Counted from the first letter of the stretch, positions 54,761 to 63,749 are shown. The stretch: 64,000 nt of DNA from Roseiarcus sp036513315 (GCA_036513315.1 DATBZF010000132.1:1-64000), one strand, 5' to 3'. Notes: generated by a model from the sequence alone, not told the origin. Made by a program: numbers and translations.

Positions 54761-56107
54761 ATGCCACAAACGATATTGCTTCTGGTCGCCATCGCCGCGG
54801 TGGTCAGCATGGTGGTGCTGATCGCGCGCTTCAAGGTCAATCCGTTCATCGCCATATTCGGCTCGTCGCTGGCGCTGGCGCTCGTCGCCGGCATGCCGCC
54901 CGCCGATGTCGTCAAATCCTTCGAGGCCGGCGTCGGCGGCGCCCTCGGCCATATCGCCATCATCATCGCGCTCGGCACGATGCTCGGCAAAATGCTCGCC
55001 GAGTCGGGCGGGGCCGAACAGATCGCCAACACGCTGATCAGCCTTTTCGGCGTCAAAAACATTCATTGGGCGATGATGCTGATCGGCTTCATCGTCGGCC
55101 TGCCGGTGTTCTTCGAGGTCGGCTTCGTTCTGCTGATTCCGATCGCCTTCAATGTCGCGCGCCAGACCGGCGCCCCTTTGCTTTTCGTCGGTCTGCCGAT
55201 GGTCGCGGGGCTCTCCGTGGTGCATGGGATGATTCCGCCTCATCCCGCCGCCCTGCTGGCCGTGCAGGCCTATCAGGCCGACATCGGCAAGACGATCCTC
55301 TATGGAATCGTGATCGGGCTGCCCGTGGCGGTCCTGGCCGGACCCTTGTTCGCCAAGTTCATAGCGCCGCGCATCGTCCTGCCCGCCGAAAATCCGATCG
55401 CCGAGACGCTGGTCGCCAAGCAGGATCCGGATCGCCGCCTGCCGGGCTTCGGCATTACCATGCTGGTCGTTCTCCTGCCCGTGATCCTGATGCTCGTCGG
55501 CAGTTGGGCGGACCTCATCTTCGCCGCCAAGACGCCCGCCAATCTCGCCCTCCGCTTCCTCGGAAATACCGACATCGCCCTCCTCTGCGGCGCCGTTGCG
55601 AGCTTCATTCTGCTCGGGACGATGCGCGGCGTTTCGGCGAGCGCGATCCTGAAATACAGCAATGACTGCCTCGCGCCGACGGCGGCGATCACTCTCCTCG
55701 TCGGCGCCGGCGGCGGCTTCGGCCGCATCCTGATCGACAGCGGCGTCTCCAAGGTCATCGTCGATCTCGCGGTGAGCGCCAACGTGCCCTTGCTGCTGCT
55801 GGCGTGGCTGCTGGCCGCGCTGATGCGGATCGCCACGGGATCGGCGACGGTGGCGATGACCACCGCCGCCAATATCATTGCGCCGATCGCCTTGAAATCT
55901 CCGGGCACGTCGGTCGAGCTTCTGGTGCTCGCCACCGGCGCCGGCGCACTGATCCTCTCGCACGTCAATGACGGCGGCTTCTGGCTGGTGAAGGAATATT
56001 TCAACATGACCGTGCCGCAGACGTTTCGCACCTGGACGATCGTCGAGACCATCATCTCCGTGGCGGCGCTGATCCTGGTCTTGCTCGCCTCGCTGATCGT
56101 CGGCTGA
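54761..56107 (+). CDS. GntP family proton-coupled sugar-acid permease
   Basis: A 448-residue inner-membrane transporter with about 12 helices. Family features are F-K-V-N-P-F-I-A-I, G-H-I-A-I-I-I-A-L-G-T-M-L-G-K-M-L-A-E-S-G-G-A, G-L-P-V-F-F-E-V-G-F-V-L and H-G-M-I-P-P-H-P-A. GntP proteins import gluconate or related aldonates, lactate-like acids or glycerate. No gluconate kinase or dehydratase is beside it, so the substrate is open. Confidence 0.9.
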   Translation: MPQTILLLVAIAAVVSMVVLIARFKVNPFIAIFGSSLALALVAGMPPADVVKSFEAGVGGALGHIAIIIALGTMLGKMLAESGGAEQIANTLISLFGVKNIHWAMMLIGFIVGLPVFFEVGFVLLIPIAFNVARQTGAPLLFVGLPMVAGLSVVHGMIPPHPAALLAVQAYQADIGKTILYGIVIGLPVAVLAGPLFAKFIAPRIVLPAENPIAETLVAKQDPDRRLPGFGITMLVVLLPVILMLVGSWADLIFAAKTPANLALRFLGNTDIALLCGAVASFILLGTMRGVSASAILKYSNDCLAPTAAITLLVGAGGGFGRILIDSGVSKVIVDLAVSANVPLLLLAWLLAALMRIATGSATVAMTTAANIIAPIALKSPGTSVELLVLATGAGALILSHVNDGGFWLVKEYFNMTVPQTFRTWTIVETIISVAALILVLLASLIVG

Positions 56108-56202
56108 CGCTTCAAACAGCTCTTCACATTCGCCGCCGCTTCGATTGACGTTTCGCGAAAGTTTTGCTCAAAGCCGTTTCGCTCATCGGACAGCGATCAT
56201 TC

Positions 56203-56727
56203 ATGCTCGGGTTGGACAGCGTCGACAGCGTTGCGCACGTGATCCAGGTCGCGCTGACGCCCGTATTCCTGCTTTCGGGCGTCGCATCGCTATTGGGCGT
56301 GCTTTCGACGCGGCTCGGACGCGTGGCCGACCGCGTCGATGCCGTGGCCGAGCAATTGGAAACAGCCGATCCGGTCGAGCGGACCCGACTGGAAGTGCGC
56401 CTGATCTACCTCAGGCGGCGCTCGCACGTCCTCGACGCCGCTGTGATGATGGGAGCCTTGGGCGGGATTGCAACATGTTTCGCCGCCATGCTCCTGTTCG
56501 TCGGAACGCTGCGGGATCAGGCCGGGATTTCCCTGTTCATATCTTTCGGATTCGCGCTTCTTTTCACCATGGGCGCGCTGCTGGCTTTCCTGATCGAAAT
56601 GCTGCTCGCAAGTCGCGGAATTCGCGATCTGGCGGCCAGTGCGGCGGAGGACGGGGAAGCGGCTGAGCCTTCTCATGATGAGGAGAGCGAGGCTGGCGCC
56701 CGGCCCTCGAGCGGCGATTCGGCCTGA
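56203..56727 (+). CDS. DUF2721 membrane protein
   Basis: A 174-residue protein with three hydrophobic helices. The first (I-Q-V-A-L-T-P-V-F-L-L-S-G-V-A-S-L-L-G-V-L) is followed by the family segment L-S-T-R-L-G-R-V-A-D-R. A Glu/Asp-rich tail ends the protein. DUF2721 has no known role. ATG 56203 is preferred to the upstream TTG 56164. Confidence 0.8.
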   Translation: MLGLDSVDSVAHVIQVALTPVFLLSGVASLLGVLSTRLGRVADRVDAVAEQLETADPVERTRLEVRLIYLRRRSHVLDAAVMMGALGGIATCFAAMLLFVGTLRDQAGISLFISFGFALLFTMGALLAFLIEMLLASRGIRDLAASAAEDGEAAEPSHDEESEAGARPSSGDSA

Positions 56728-56830
56728 AGCCCGATCCAGGATGCGTTTCGGCGTCCTCAGCGTTCAAGGACAAGGAGCGCGCTGCTGGAGAGTGCCGCTT
56801 TCTATTGGAATCACTCTCCGTCATTGCGAT

Positions 56831-56940
56831 GTCAGGCGAATGACTCACTCGCCTTGGCGAAGCGACGAAGCAATCCAGGCAAGCTTCTGAAAACCTTCGT
56901 CTGTATTGGTTCTCAAGGCGAATGCGAAGCATTCGTCCGG
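56831..56940. repeat. Two dispersed repeats side by side
   Basis: Positions 56831-56879 repeat 54051-54099 with only a few differences, and 56911-56940 repeat 31312-31341 exactly. Both are non-coding. Together with the cruciform copy that follows, they make 56728-57162 a cluster of intergenic repeats with no gene. Confidence 0.75.
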
Positions 56941-56986
56941 ACGCCGCTCACAATGGTGCGCCAGCGCGAGATCAACGACAACTGAA

Positions 56987-57092
56987 ACGGTCGAGTGTGA
57001 TCCATCGTTTCGCACGGCGGAGCGTGTTTCACCGCTGAGACCTTTGTCAATGATGGCCTTTCAGGCCACCGCCGAAGGCGGCGACCGCTTCG
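56987..57092 (+). repeat. Cruciform intergenic repeat, copy C (truncated)
   Basis: The left flank, left arm (57027-57053), first hairpin (57054-57068) and second hairpin (57069-57081) are intact. The third hairpin begins (57082-57092) and then stops; the right arm and right flank are missing. The break coincides with the start of an IS-like sequence. Confidence 0.8.
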
Positions 57093-57414
57093 AGGCTGTG
57101 ACTTTTTCAATTGAATGTTTGGGATTTGGCTGATTCTCTGGTCTGGGGTCGGAGGGTGAATCGTGGCCGGGCTTTTCGATGATCTGCCGGAGATGGTTGG
57201 ACGGCGTCGGGATGGCGTAGGGCGAGCGCGGCTGCGCGAACCGGTTCGCAATCAGCCCTCGTTTCAGGTTTGCGATCTCGACTCGTTGATTAGCGAGGAT
57301 CACCCGGCGCGGATCATCTGGGCCTATGCGTCGCAGGCCGATCTTTCCGAACTTGAGGCGAGCCCCCAACGCTTTTTCGAAATCACCTGCAGCTCGGTTG
57401 CTTGCAAACGTTGA
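57093..57414 (+). mobile_element. IS1182-type element remnant with N-terminal transposase fragment
   Basis: An open frame at 57163-57414 encodes R-L-R-E-P-V-R-N-Q, then D-L-D-S-L-I-S-E-D-H-P-A-R-I-I-W-A-Y and L-S-E-L-E, which is the N-terminal 80 residues of an IS1182-like transposase. The catalytic DDE part is absent. The left end seems to begin near 57093, inside cruciform copy C. The right end has been lost before the Lrp gene. The fragment is inactive. Confidence 0.7.
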
Positions 57415-57443
57415 CTGCAACATCAGCCTCCGTCACGCCGCGA

Positions 57444-57950
57444 TCAGCCGCCCTCAGGCATGAGCAGCCCGATCGGATAGCCGGGACTGCGTTTCACCTG
57501 CCTGATGGTTACGAAGCTGAAGTATTTCTCGACGCCCAGATCGCGATCGAGCAGCCCTTCCACTGCATGCTGATAGTCGAGAATGTCCCGCGCGATGAAT
57601 TGCACCAGATAGTCATAGCCGCCGGTCACCAGAAAGCAGTTCAGGATATGGGGGATATCCTGAATGCCGCGTTCGAACCGGAGAAAATCTTCGCGCCGAT
57701 GGTTGTGCAGCGTCACCTCGGTGAAGACGACGATATTGCTGCACAAAAGATCGATATCGAGCTCTGCGCCATAGCCACGTATGCAGCCGGCCGCCTCCAT
57801 TCGCTTGACACGCTGCAGGCAGGGGGTGGCGGACAGGCCAACCGTCTGGGCAAGCTCCAGATTGGTCATGCGCCCGGCGCCCTGCAGCGCCCCAAGTATC
57901 TTCAAGTCCAGCCGATCCAGTCTGATCGCGCCCGCATTGCCCCGCTTCAT
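57444..57950 (-). CDS. Lrp/AsnC family transcriptional regulator
   Basis: A 168-residue regulator. The N-terminal helix-turn-helix is L-A-Q-T-V-G-L-S-A-T-P-C-L-Q-R-V-K-R-M-E, followed by the C-terminal RAM ligand domain with F-L-V-T-G-G-Y-D-Y-L-V-Q-F. The end V-K-R-S-P-G-Y-P-I matches regulators of amino acid catabolism. It is followed in the opposite direction of transcription by the HAD gene at 58013, 62 bases upstream; the two may form an operon. Confidence 0.9.
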   Translation of the reverse strand: MKRGNAGAIRLDRLDLKILGALQGAGRMTNLELAQTVGLSATPCLQRVKRMEAAGCIRGYGAELDIDLLCSNIVVFTEVTLHNHRREDFLRFERGIQDIPHILNCFLVTGGYDYLVQFIARDILDYQHAVEGLLDRDLGVEKYFSFVTIRQVKRSPGYPIGLLMPEGG

Positions 57951-58012
57951 CGCCCCGCCCTCGGATCGTTCCGTGTCGTTGCTCCGCCCGATTGGTCAGA
58001 CGAGATCGATCG

Positions 58013-58759
58013 TCAGACGGGTTCGCCGCGCAAATGGGCCTGATGCAGCGCCACGAATTCGGCCATGCTCGCGACTTGAAAGTCGGGCTTGGCGGCATCG
58101 CCGGCGGCGGGCGCCGGCGTCGCGCCCCAGCCGCCGGCTTCCTTGCGCCGGTTGATCCAGAGCGTGGCGAGGCCGACCGATTTCGCCGGAACGACGTCAT
58201 GGAAGATGCTCTGGGCCGTGTGCAGGATGCGCCTCTTGGCGACGCCCAGCGAGCGCTCCAGGTCGGCCAGCGCATAATGGAAATTCTGGAGGTTCGGCTT
58301 ATAGGAACCAACGTCCTCGGCGGTAATGATGCGATCGAACGCGACGCCGAGCTTCTGATTGCTGTGCGCGAAGGATGCCCGGTCGACATTCGAGATGATG
58401 ACAAGCTTGTAATAGCGCTTCAGATACTGCAGCGACGTCGCGCTGTCGGCGAAGGCCGGCCAGCGGGCGACCGACTGGCCGAAGCTGGCAATCTCGTCCG
58501 CGCTGGACCGGATGCTCCATTGCCGCGCGAGGCGGCGATGCGCCTCTTCCAGAATCTGTGGATAGAGCATAGCCGGCGACGCGGCCTCGCATGCGGCCTC
58601 GGTCGCGCCGAAGGTTTCGAGGATCGCGTTGTCGCTGAGATCCGCCCGGCCATGCCGGTCGGCCCAGGGCCTGAGCTCGGCCAATATGCCGCGCTCCCAG
58701 TCGATGAGCGTGCCGTAGCAGTCGAAGGTGAGTGCGCTGAAGTCGTTCACGCCCGTCAT
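58013..58759 (-). CDS. Haloacid dehalogenase type II (HAD) hydrolase
   Basis: A 248-residue HAD protein. Motif I is L-T-F-D-C-Y-G-T-L-I-D-W-E, motif II V-I-I-S-N-V-D, the Lys is in V-G-S-Y-K-P-N-L-Q-N-F and motif IV follows near L-A-T-L-W-I-N-R-R. This form resembles L-2-haloacid dehalogenases, but most such genes encode phosphatases or dehalogenases of unknown substrate. In motif I the residue two after the nucleophile is Tyr (D-C-Y), as in true dehalogenases. It lies upstream of the Lrp gene on the same strand. Confidence 0.85.
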   Translation of the reverse strand: MTGVNDFSALTFDCYGTLIDWERGILAELRPWADRHGRADLSDNAILETFGATEAACEAASPAMLYPQILEEAHRRLARQWSIRSSADEIASFGQSVARWPAFADSATSLQYLKRYYKLVIISNVDRASFAHSNQKLGVAFDRIITAEDVGSYKPNLQNFHYALADLERSLGVAKRRILHTAQSIFHDVVPAKSVGLATLWINRRKEAGGWGATPAPAAGDAAKPDFQVASMAEFVALHQAHLRGEPV

Positions 58760-59183
58760 AGGTCATCTCCCTGTCTCGCCGCCCCAGACCGGCGGGTATC
58801 GAAAGCAGGTTAGCGGCGGATTCATAGAATGAACCGCTAAAGATCGATGGGAAAGCAGCGAATCTGAGCAGTGAAGGCCCGAAACTTGGCGAGTCTCGCC
58901 ATGGCCGCCCTCTTGATATCCTCTCTCGACGAGCCCAACAGCGCCAGCTCCCGGCGCCTGTCAACGAAAGGCAGGTCCAGGCGTGAGCGAGGCCGAAATC
59001 ATTCTGCTGTGGTTTTGATTCGTCCACGTCGGCGGCGGCCCCTTGGGGGCGAGGCCGCCGCTCTTGAAGCACATATCATTCCCCAGGTTGAATATGTCCC
59101 CGAAAAGGCCCTCACGAAGGCCGCGTATTGGACATTCGCCTGCGGGTTCGTCGCACGCGCCCGGGACATAGCTGCATGGGCGT
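58760..59183. other. 424-base gap with a terminator-like hairpin
   Basis: No gene is recognised. A GC stem (59032-59040 with 59053-59061) followed by TCTTG is a weak terminator candidate for plus-strand reading. The minus-strand HAD promoter should lie near 58790-58850. Confidence 0.35.
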
Positions 59184-60788
59184 CTACTCAGCCGGCTGAG
59201 CCGTCAACGCGCCATGGCTGTCGATTTCGCTCGGTTCGGCTGGCGACACATGGGCGTAGCGGGCGAAGCCGAACAGCATGACCGCAACGCCAAGATAGCC
59301 AAGCGCAACCACCGGCGATTGAGCGATGCCGATCTCCTCGCCGTGGATGAAGCCGAAGAAGGTCAGAACCGCGCCGGCAAGCGCGAACCAGCCCGCCTTG
59401 TCGAGCTGCCGCTCGATAATGAACACGGTGACCGCGCCCAGGATGATGCCGGCGAGGGTCGCGCCGCCGCCAAGCGTCGCCAGCCCGTGATAGAGCACGC
59501 CGGCATTGCCGAGCTTGTCGAGCCCCACGGCCGCCGCGTTGGTGCCCGCCGCGCCCAGGGCGCCGTCGATCATGGTTTTGCCCCAGGCGGCGATCTGCGG
59601 CATCATCGCCAGGATAATCGCCGGCGCATGACTCTTCGGCGTTTCCTGGAACGCTTGCGAGCCAATCAACATGCCGATGTAAAGCAGGATCGGCAGGATC
59701 GCCACGACCGGAATCAGCGCGCTCATCAGCGCGACGATTCCGAGCCATGACAACACCAGCACCATCACGCCGGTCGCGGCGGAATAACCGATGCGCCCAC
59801 CCATCGCCTTCCAGCCGGGATGGCCGATATAGACGGCGTTGATGAACGGGTTGCCGAGCAGGCAGCCGATGAGGCTGATGATGCCGTCGGCAGTCAGCAC
59901 CTGCGTCGTCGGAAACGAATCGCCGGCGGCCGCCGCGCTCTCGACATTGTCCATCGCTTCGACGAGATCGTAGATGCCGAAGGGAATCGCGGTGATCAGG
60001 ATGACGCCGAGGAATTTGAAGCCCGAGAACACATGGTCGACCGCCGGCAGAGGAATCGAAAAGCCGAAATGCGAAACCGCGTCGCTGACAACGCCAAGGC
60101 TGAGGCCGCCATAACCGAGGCCGAAAATATTCGAACCCCAGGCGATCAGCGTGCCCGCCGCGATGGCGACGAGGCCGCCCGGCACGCCGCGGAAATAGCG
60201 AACGCCGCCGAACCAATTGGCGAGGATGATGGCCAGACAGACGATGCCGATCAGCGGCGTTTCGAAGATAAGCAGGCCCGGCCGCATCGAGATGAAGGTG
60301 ATCGAAATGCCGGCGAGCGAGCCGAGCAGCGCCGCGCGCGGCGTGATCTTGCGGATGATCGGCGCGATGAAGCCGCCGACCATCAGTACGAAGCTCTGCA
60401 CGAACACCCAGGTGAGGCCCGCCTCCCAGGCCTGAACGGGATCGTTGGTCTTGGCCAGGATCGGCAGCATGACCACGAAGGTGACGACGAACATATGCGG
60501 CACGCTGATGCCGGACGGCAAGGCGCAGACATCCGTGCGGCCGGTCTTTTTGGCGACCCGATAGGCGAGGTAGGCGTAATAGACCGTGCTCAGGAACAAC
60601 ATCAGGCCGGTGGCCGGAAGAATGCGACCGAACACCAGCGAGTCCGGCATTTTCAAGACGAAGCGCAGCAGTCCGGTGAGGACCAGAACATTGACGAGGA
60701 TATTCGTCCCGAATCCGAAAAAAGCGTTCCAGTCGCCGGGAACCCAAAGACGCTCACTGCGCCCCGCAATCATCGCTGAATTAGCCAT
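59184..60788 (-). CDS. NCS2 family permease (xanthine/uracil/azaguanine type)
   Basis: A 534-residue transporter with about 12-14 helices. Segments include L-P-S-G-I-S-V-P-H-M-F-V, G-S-L-A-G-I-S-I-T-F-I-S-M-R-P, P-F-G-I-Y-D-L-V-E-A-M-D-N-V-E-S-A (the region that holds the conserved Glu and Asp of the transport site) and G-N-P-F-I-N-A-V-Y-I-G-H-P-G. The sequence lies nearer the large AzgA-like branch than to UraA. Start ATG 60788. It is the last gene of a three-gene minus-strand run, 29 bases after the cysteine hydrolase. Confidence 0.85.
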   Translation of the reverse strand: MANSAMIAGRSERLWVPGDWNAFFGFGTNILVNVLVLTGLLRFVLKMPDSLVFGRILPATGLMLFLSTVYYAYLAYRVAKKTGRTDVCALPSGISVPHMFVVTFVVMLPILAKTNDPVQAWEAGLTWVFVQSFVLMVGGFIAPIIRKITPRAALLGSLAGISITFISMRPGLLIFETPLIGIVCLAIILANWFGGVRYFRGVPGGLVAIAAGTLIAWGSNIFGLGYGGLSLGVVSDAVSHFGFSIPLPAVDHVFSGFKFLGVILITAIPFGIYDLVEAMDNVESAAAAGDSFPTTQVLTADGIISLIGCLLGNPFINAVYIGHPGWKAMGGRIGYSAATGVMVLVLSWLGIVALMSALIPVVAILPILLYIGMLIGSQAFQETPKSHAPAIILAMMPQIAAWGKTMIDGALGAAGTNAAAVGLDKLGNAGVLYHGLATLGGGATLAGIILGAVTVFIIERQLDKAGWFALAGAVLTFFGFIHGEEIGIAQSPVVALGYLGVAVMLFGFARYAHVSPAEPSEIDSHGALTAQPAE

Positions 60789-60817
60789 TGCCCCACTCCT
60801 TCCATGATGTGGTTTGG

Positions 60818-61507
60818 TCAGTTGAGCGTTTTCATTTCGGTCAAGGCGTCGATCAATGTTTCGGACTTCGCCACCCATCCGAAAATGCCGCCTTGCGCCT
60901 TGATCATCTTCAGGCCCATCGCGTGAAACTCGGGAAAGTAGGAGCCGACGCAATCTTCCAGCACGACGCAATCGTAGCCGCGGTCGTTCGCCTCGCGCAC
61001 CGTGGTGTTGACGCAGACTTCGGTCGTCACTCCGGTGACGACGAGTTGCCTGACGCCGCGATGTTGAAGGATGGCGTGAAGATCGGTCGCGAAAAACGCG
61101 CCCTTGCCGGGCTTGTCGATGACCGGTTCGCCGGGCTGAGGATAAAGCTCGGCGATGATGTCGTGGCCGGCTTCGCCGCGCACCAGGATGCGCCCCATCG
61201 GGCCGGGATCGCCGATCGTAGTGGCGCTCTGGCCGCGTATCTTTTTGGCGGGCGGCAGATCGGAGAGATCGGGTCGGTGACCTTCCCGCGTATGGAGAGT
61301 GGAGAGGCCAGCGGCGCGCCATGCCGCGAGCAGGCGCCGGTTCGGCTCGATCGTCCGGCGCAATTGCGAGACATCGTTGCCGAGCATTTCGCCGAACCCC
61401 CCGGCCTCCAGGAAGTCCCGCTGCATGTCGATGATCAGCAGGGCGCAATGCTCGGGGCTTAGCGCGAAGGGATAAGGCTCGGCCGCCAGGGATATGATCT
61501 TACCCAT
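60818..61507 (-). CDS. Cysteine hydrolase, isochorismatase family (biuret hydrolase-like)
   Basis: A 229-residue enzyme with the D-K-C triad: L-L-I-I-D-M-Q-R-D-F (Asp), I-D-K-P-G-K-G-A-F-F (Lys) and G-V-T-T-E-V-C-V-N-T-T (Cys). The features H-T-R-E-G-H-R-P-D-L-S-D-L-P, G-D-P-G-P-M-G-R-I-L and R-G-E-A-G-H-D-I-I-A-E-L-Y-P closely recall rhizobial biuret amidohydrolase (BiuH), which turns biuret into allophanate and ammonia. Other amides cannot be excluded. Flanked by two NCS2 permeases, it probably hydrolyses an imported nitrogen compound. No allophanate hydrolase gene is in the window. Confidence 0.75.
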   Translation of the reverse strand: MGKIISLAAEPYPFALSPEHCALLIIDMQRDFLEAGGFGEMLGNDVSQLRRTIEPNRRLLAAWRAAGLSTLHTREGHRPDLSDLPPAKKIRGQSATTIGDPGPMGRILVRGEAGHDIIAELYPQPGEPVIDKPGKGAFFATDLHAILQHRGVRQLVVTGVTTEVCVNTTVREANDRGYDCVVLEDCVGSYFPEFHAMGLKMIKAQGGIFGWVAKSETLIDALTEMKTLN

Positions 61508-61580
61508 TCTCCAAGCTCCCGTTTCAAGGCAAAGGCCGCGATTTCAGCTCGATTTCGCGGCGGGGCGCATCGCGTCGCGT

Positions 61581-62933
61581 TCAGATGTGTTCGGCGGCTT
61601 GCGCCGCAAGGAAAGCGTCGGTCTCGGCCTCGCGCTGGCTCGTGCGATTGAAGAAGGCGTTGAGCAGGACCGCCGCGATCGAAGTCAGGATGATGCCGTC
61701 GCCGAAGATCGGCTTCAGCGCATCGGGGAAGATGTGGAAGAAATTCGGCGAGACGATCGGGATCAGGCCAAAACCGATCGAGATCGCGACGACGAGCACG
61801 CTGTTGCGCTGGCGCGCGAAGTCGACGGTCGAGAGAATCTTGATGCCGGTCGCCGCCACCATGCCGAACATGATGAATCCGGCGCCGCCCAGCACGCATT
61901 GCGGCACCGAGGCGACGATGAAGGCCAGCTTCGGCACAAGGCCGAGCGCCAGCATGATGAAGCCGCCGGTGACGCAGACCCAGCGGCTGTAGACCCCGGT
62001 GACGCCGACAAGGCCGATGTTCTGTGAATAAGAGACATAGGGAAAGGTATTGAACAGCGCGCCGATGATCGTGCCGATCGCGTCGGCGCGCAGGCCGCGT
62101 TTGACGTCCTCGGCGCCGACCTCACGCCCTGTCATCGCGCCGAGCGCCAGGAACATGCCCGTCGCCTCGATGAAGACGATGGTCATGACGAGGCACATGG
62201 TGAGGCAGGGGATCAGGTAGAATTGCGGGACGCCGAATTGCAGCGGAAGTACGATGCGAACCAGCGGTTCGTTCTGGATGCCGGAAAAATCCGGCCAGCC
62301 CAGCATGATGGTGACGATATAGCCGACGGCGATGCCGATCAGCACCGCCATGTTCTGCAGGAAGCCGCTGGCGAATTTGATCACCAGCAGGATCACGCCA
62401 AGCACCAGCGCTGCGACCGACAGATAGCCCGCGGCGCCGAAATCGGACGCCGCCGCGCCGCCGCCGGCCCAAGCGACGCCGACGCGCATCAGCACGACGC
62501 CGATCATCGTGATGATCGTGCCCGTCACCACTGCCGGGAAGAAGCGCAGCACATATTTGACGAAGGGCGCGGCGCAGAGCCCGAACAACCCGCCGATCAG
62601 CACCGCGCCGTAGATCCCGGTCAGCCCGACGCCCGGCATCGCCGCCATCGCAAGCATCGGCGAGATCGCCACCGCCGTCACGCCCATGATGATCGGCAGC
62701 CGGATGCCGACGGGCCCAAAACCGATCGTCTGGATGAGCGTCGCAATGCCGCAGGCGAAGAGATCCGCGTTGATCAGCATTGCGATCTGATCCTTCGGCA
62801 GATGAAGCGCGCCGCCAAGGATCAGCGGCACCGCGACCGCGTTCGCATACATCACCAACACATGCTGGAGCCCGAGAGCGAACAACTTTGGCGGCGGCAA
62901 TAATTCGTCGACAGGATGGACGGACGGAGGCAT
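61581..62933 (-). CDS. NCS2 nucleobase:cation symporter (uracil-xanthine permease)
   Basis: A 450-residue transporter of the UraA/XanQ type with about 14 helices. L-G-L-Q-H-V-L-V-M-Y-A is the typical first segment, and F-I-E-A-T-G-M-F and F-P-Y-V-S-Y-S-Q-N-I-G-L (the QN-G signature) are the substrate-site motifs. I chose ATG 62933 with a GAGGTC site; ATG 62957 lies within the operator array. It is the first gene of the minus-strand run and divergent from the GntR regulator. Confidence 0.9.
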   Translation of the reverse strand: MPPSVHPVDELLPPPKLFALGLQHVLVMYANAVAVPLILGGALHLPKDQIAMLINADLFACGIATLIQTIGFGPVGIRLPIIMGVTAVAISPMLAMAAMPGVGLTGIYGAVLIGGLFGLCAAPFVKYVLRFFPAVVTGTIITMIGVVLMRVGVAWAGGGAAASDFGAAGYLSVAALVLGVILLVIKFASGFLQNMAVLIGIAVGYIVTIMLGWPDFSGIQNEPLVRIVLPLQFGVPQFYLIPCLTMCLVMTIVFIEATGMFLALGAMTGREVGAEDVKRGLRADAIGTIIGALFNTFPYVSYSQNIGLVGVTGVYSRWVCVTGGFIMLALGLVPKLAFIVASVPQCVLGGAGFIMFGMVAATGIKILSTVDFARQRNSVLVVAISIGFGLIPIVSPNFFHIFPDALKPIFGDGIILTSIAAVLLNAFFNRTSQREAETDAFLAAQAAEHI

Positions 62934-62952
62934 GGAATGACCTCGCGAGACC

Positions 62953-63033
62953 TGCATGCAGCCAAAAGATTATGTATGCAAATCTGTCTTATTGCATGCC
63001 TATAGAATAGTGTTGCATGCTGATTTTGTATGC
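62953..63033. promoter_or_regulatory. Array of TGYATGC operator motifs in a divergent promoter
   Basis: The motif TG(C/T)ATGC(A) occurs at 62953, 62973, 62993, 63014 and 63027. The first four are spaced 20, 20 and 21 bases, so they lie on one face of the DNA. GntR/FadR-type repressors often bind TGTATGCA-like palindromes. The last copy overlaps the gntR start codon, which suggests autoregulation. Confidence 0.65.
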
Positions 63034-63749
63034 TAAAGCTGCCCAAGGACAGGGCGCCGGAGCGGGGGGTTGAGTCTTTGAAGCGGGCGGATCTGGAAAT
63101 TTCGACGCAAACCGAGCGGCTCGCTGAAGGCATTGCGGAACTGGTTCTATCAGGCGAATTCCAGCCCGGATTGCGGCTCGACGAACATATGCTGGCCGAG
63201 CGCTATGGCGTCTCGCGCACGCCGGTGCGCGAAGCGCTGCGCCAGCTCGCTTCGACCGGCCTGATCGAGGTCAAGCCGCGCCGCGGCGCCACTGTCGCTA
63301 ACGCGACTTCGGCGCAATTGGAGACGCTGTTTGCCGCCATGGCGGAGATCGAGGCGGCCTGCGCGCGACTGGCGGCGATGAGCATGACGCCGATCGAACG
63401 TCGCCGCCTGCAAAACCTGCACGATTCGATGGCGGCGTTCGTCCCGCGTGAAGAGCGCGACGCCTATGCGGCGGCCAATATCGTCTTTCACACCCAAATC
63501 TACGCGGGCGCCCATAACGAAATCCTGTCCGAATTCGCGACCGGTCTCAGGCGCCGGCTGGCGCCGTTCCGGCGCGCGCAGTTTCGCACCGATGGGCGCA
63601 TTTCGCGCTCTCATCTCGAGCATGGCGCCGTCGTCAAGGCGATTCTGGCATGCGACGTCGCCGCCGCGCATTCCACGATGTTTCATCACATGAGCCTGGT
63701 CGAGGATTCATTCGGGCAGCTCGGCGCTGCTTCGAGAGCGAGGGCTTAA
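63030..63749 (+). CDS. GntR family regulator (FCD type)
   Basis: A 239-residue regulator. The winged helix is L-A-E-R-Y-G-V-S-R-T-P-V-R-E-A-L-R-Q-L-A-S-T-G-L (read in two parts, about residues 55-80), followed by V-K-P-R-R-G-A-T-V. The C-terminal FCD domain has H-T-Q-I-Y-A-G-A-H-N and, near the end, H-S-T-M-F-H-H-M, which hold metal-binding His. It should control the divergent NCS2/cysteine hydrolase genes in response to a nitrogen compound. The start ATG 63030 lies in the operator array; a later start is possible. Confidence 0.88.
   Translation: MLKLPKDRAPERGVESLKRADLEISTQTERLAEGIAELVLSGEFQPGLRLDEHMLAERYGVSRTPVREALRQLASTGLIEVKPRRGATVANATSAQLETLFAAMAEIEAACARLAAMSMTPIERRRLQNLHDSMAAFVPREERDAYAAANIVFHTQIYAGAHNEILSEFATGLRRRLAPFRRAQFRTDGRISRSHLEHGAVVKAILACDVAAAHSTMFHHMSLVEDSFGQLGAASRARA

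Noticed and set aside
59184..61448. A single 754-codon frame joining the NCS2 permease with sequence over the cysteine hydrolase
   Set aside because: The upstream part is an out-of-frame reading of the hydrolase gene; a normal start exists at 60788.
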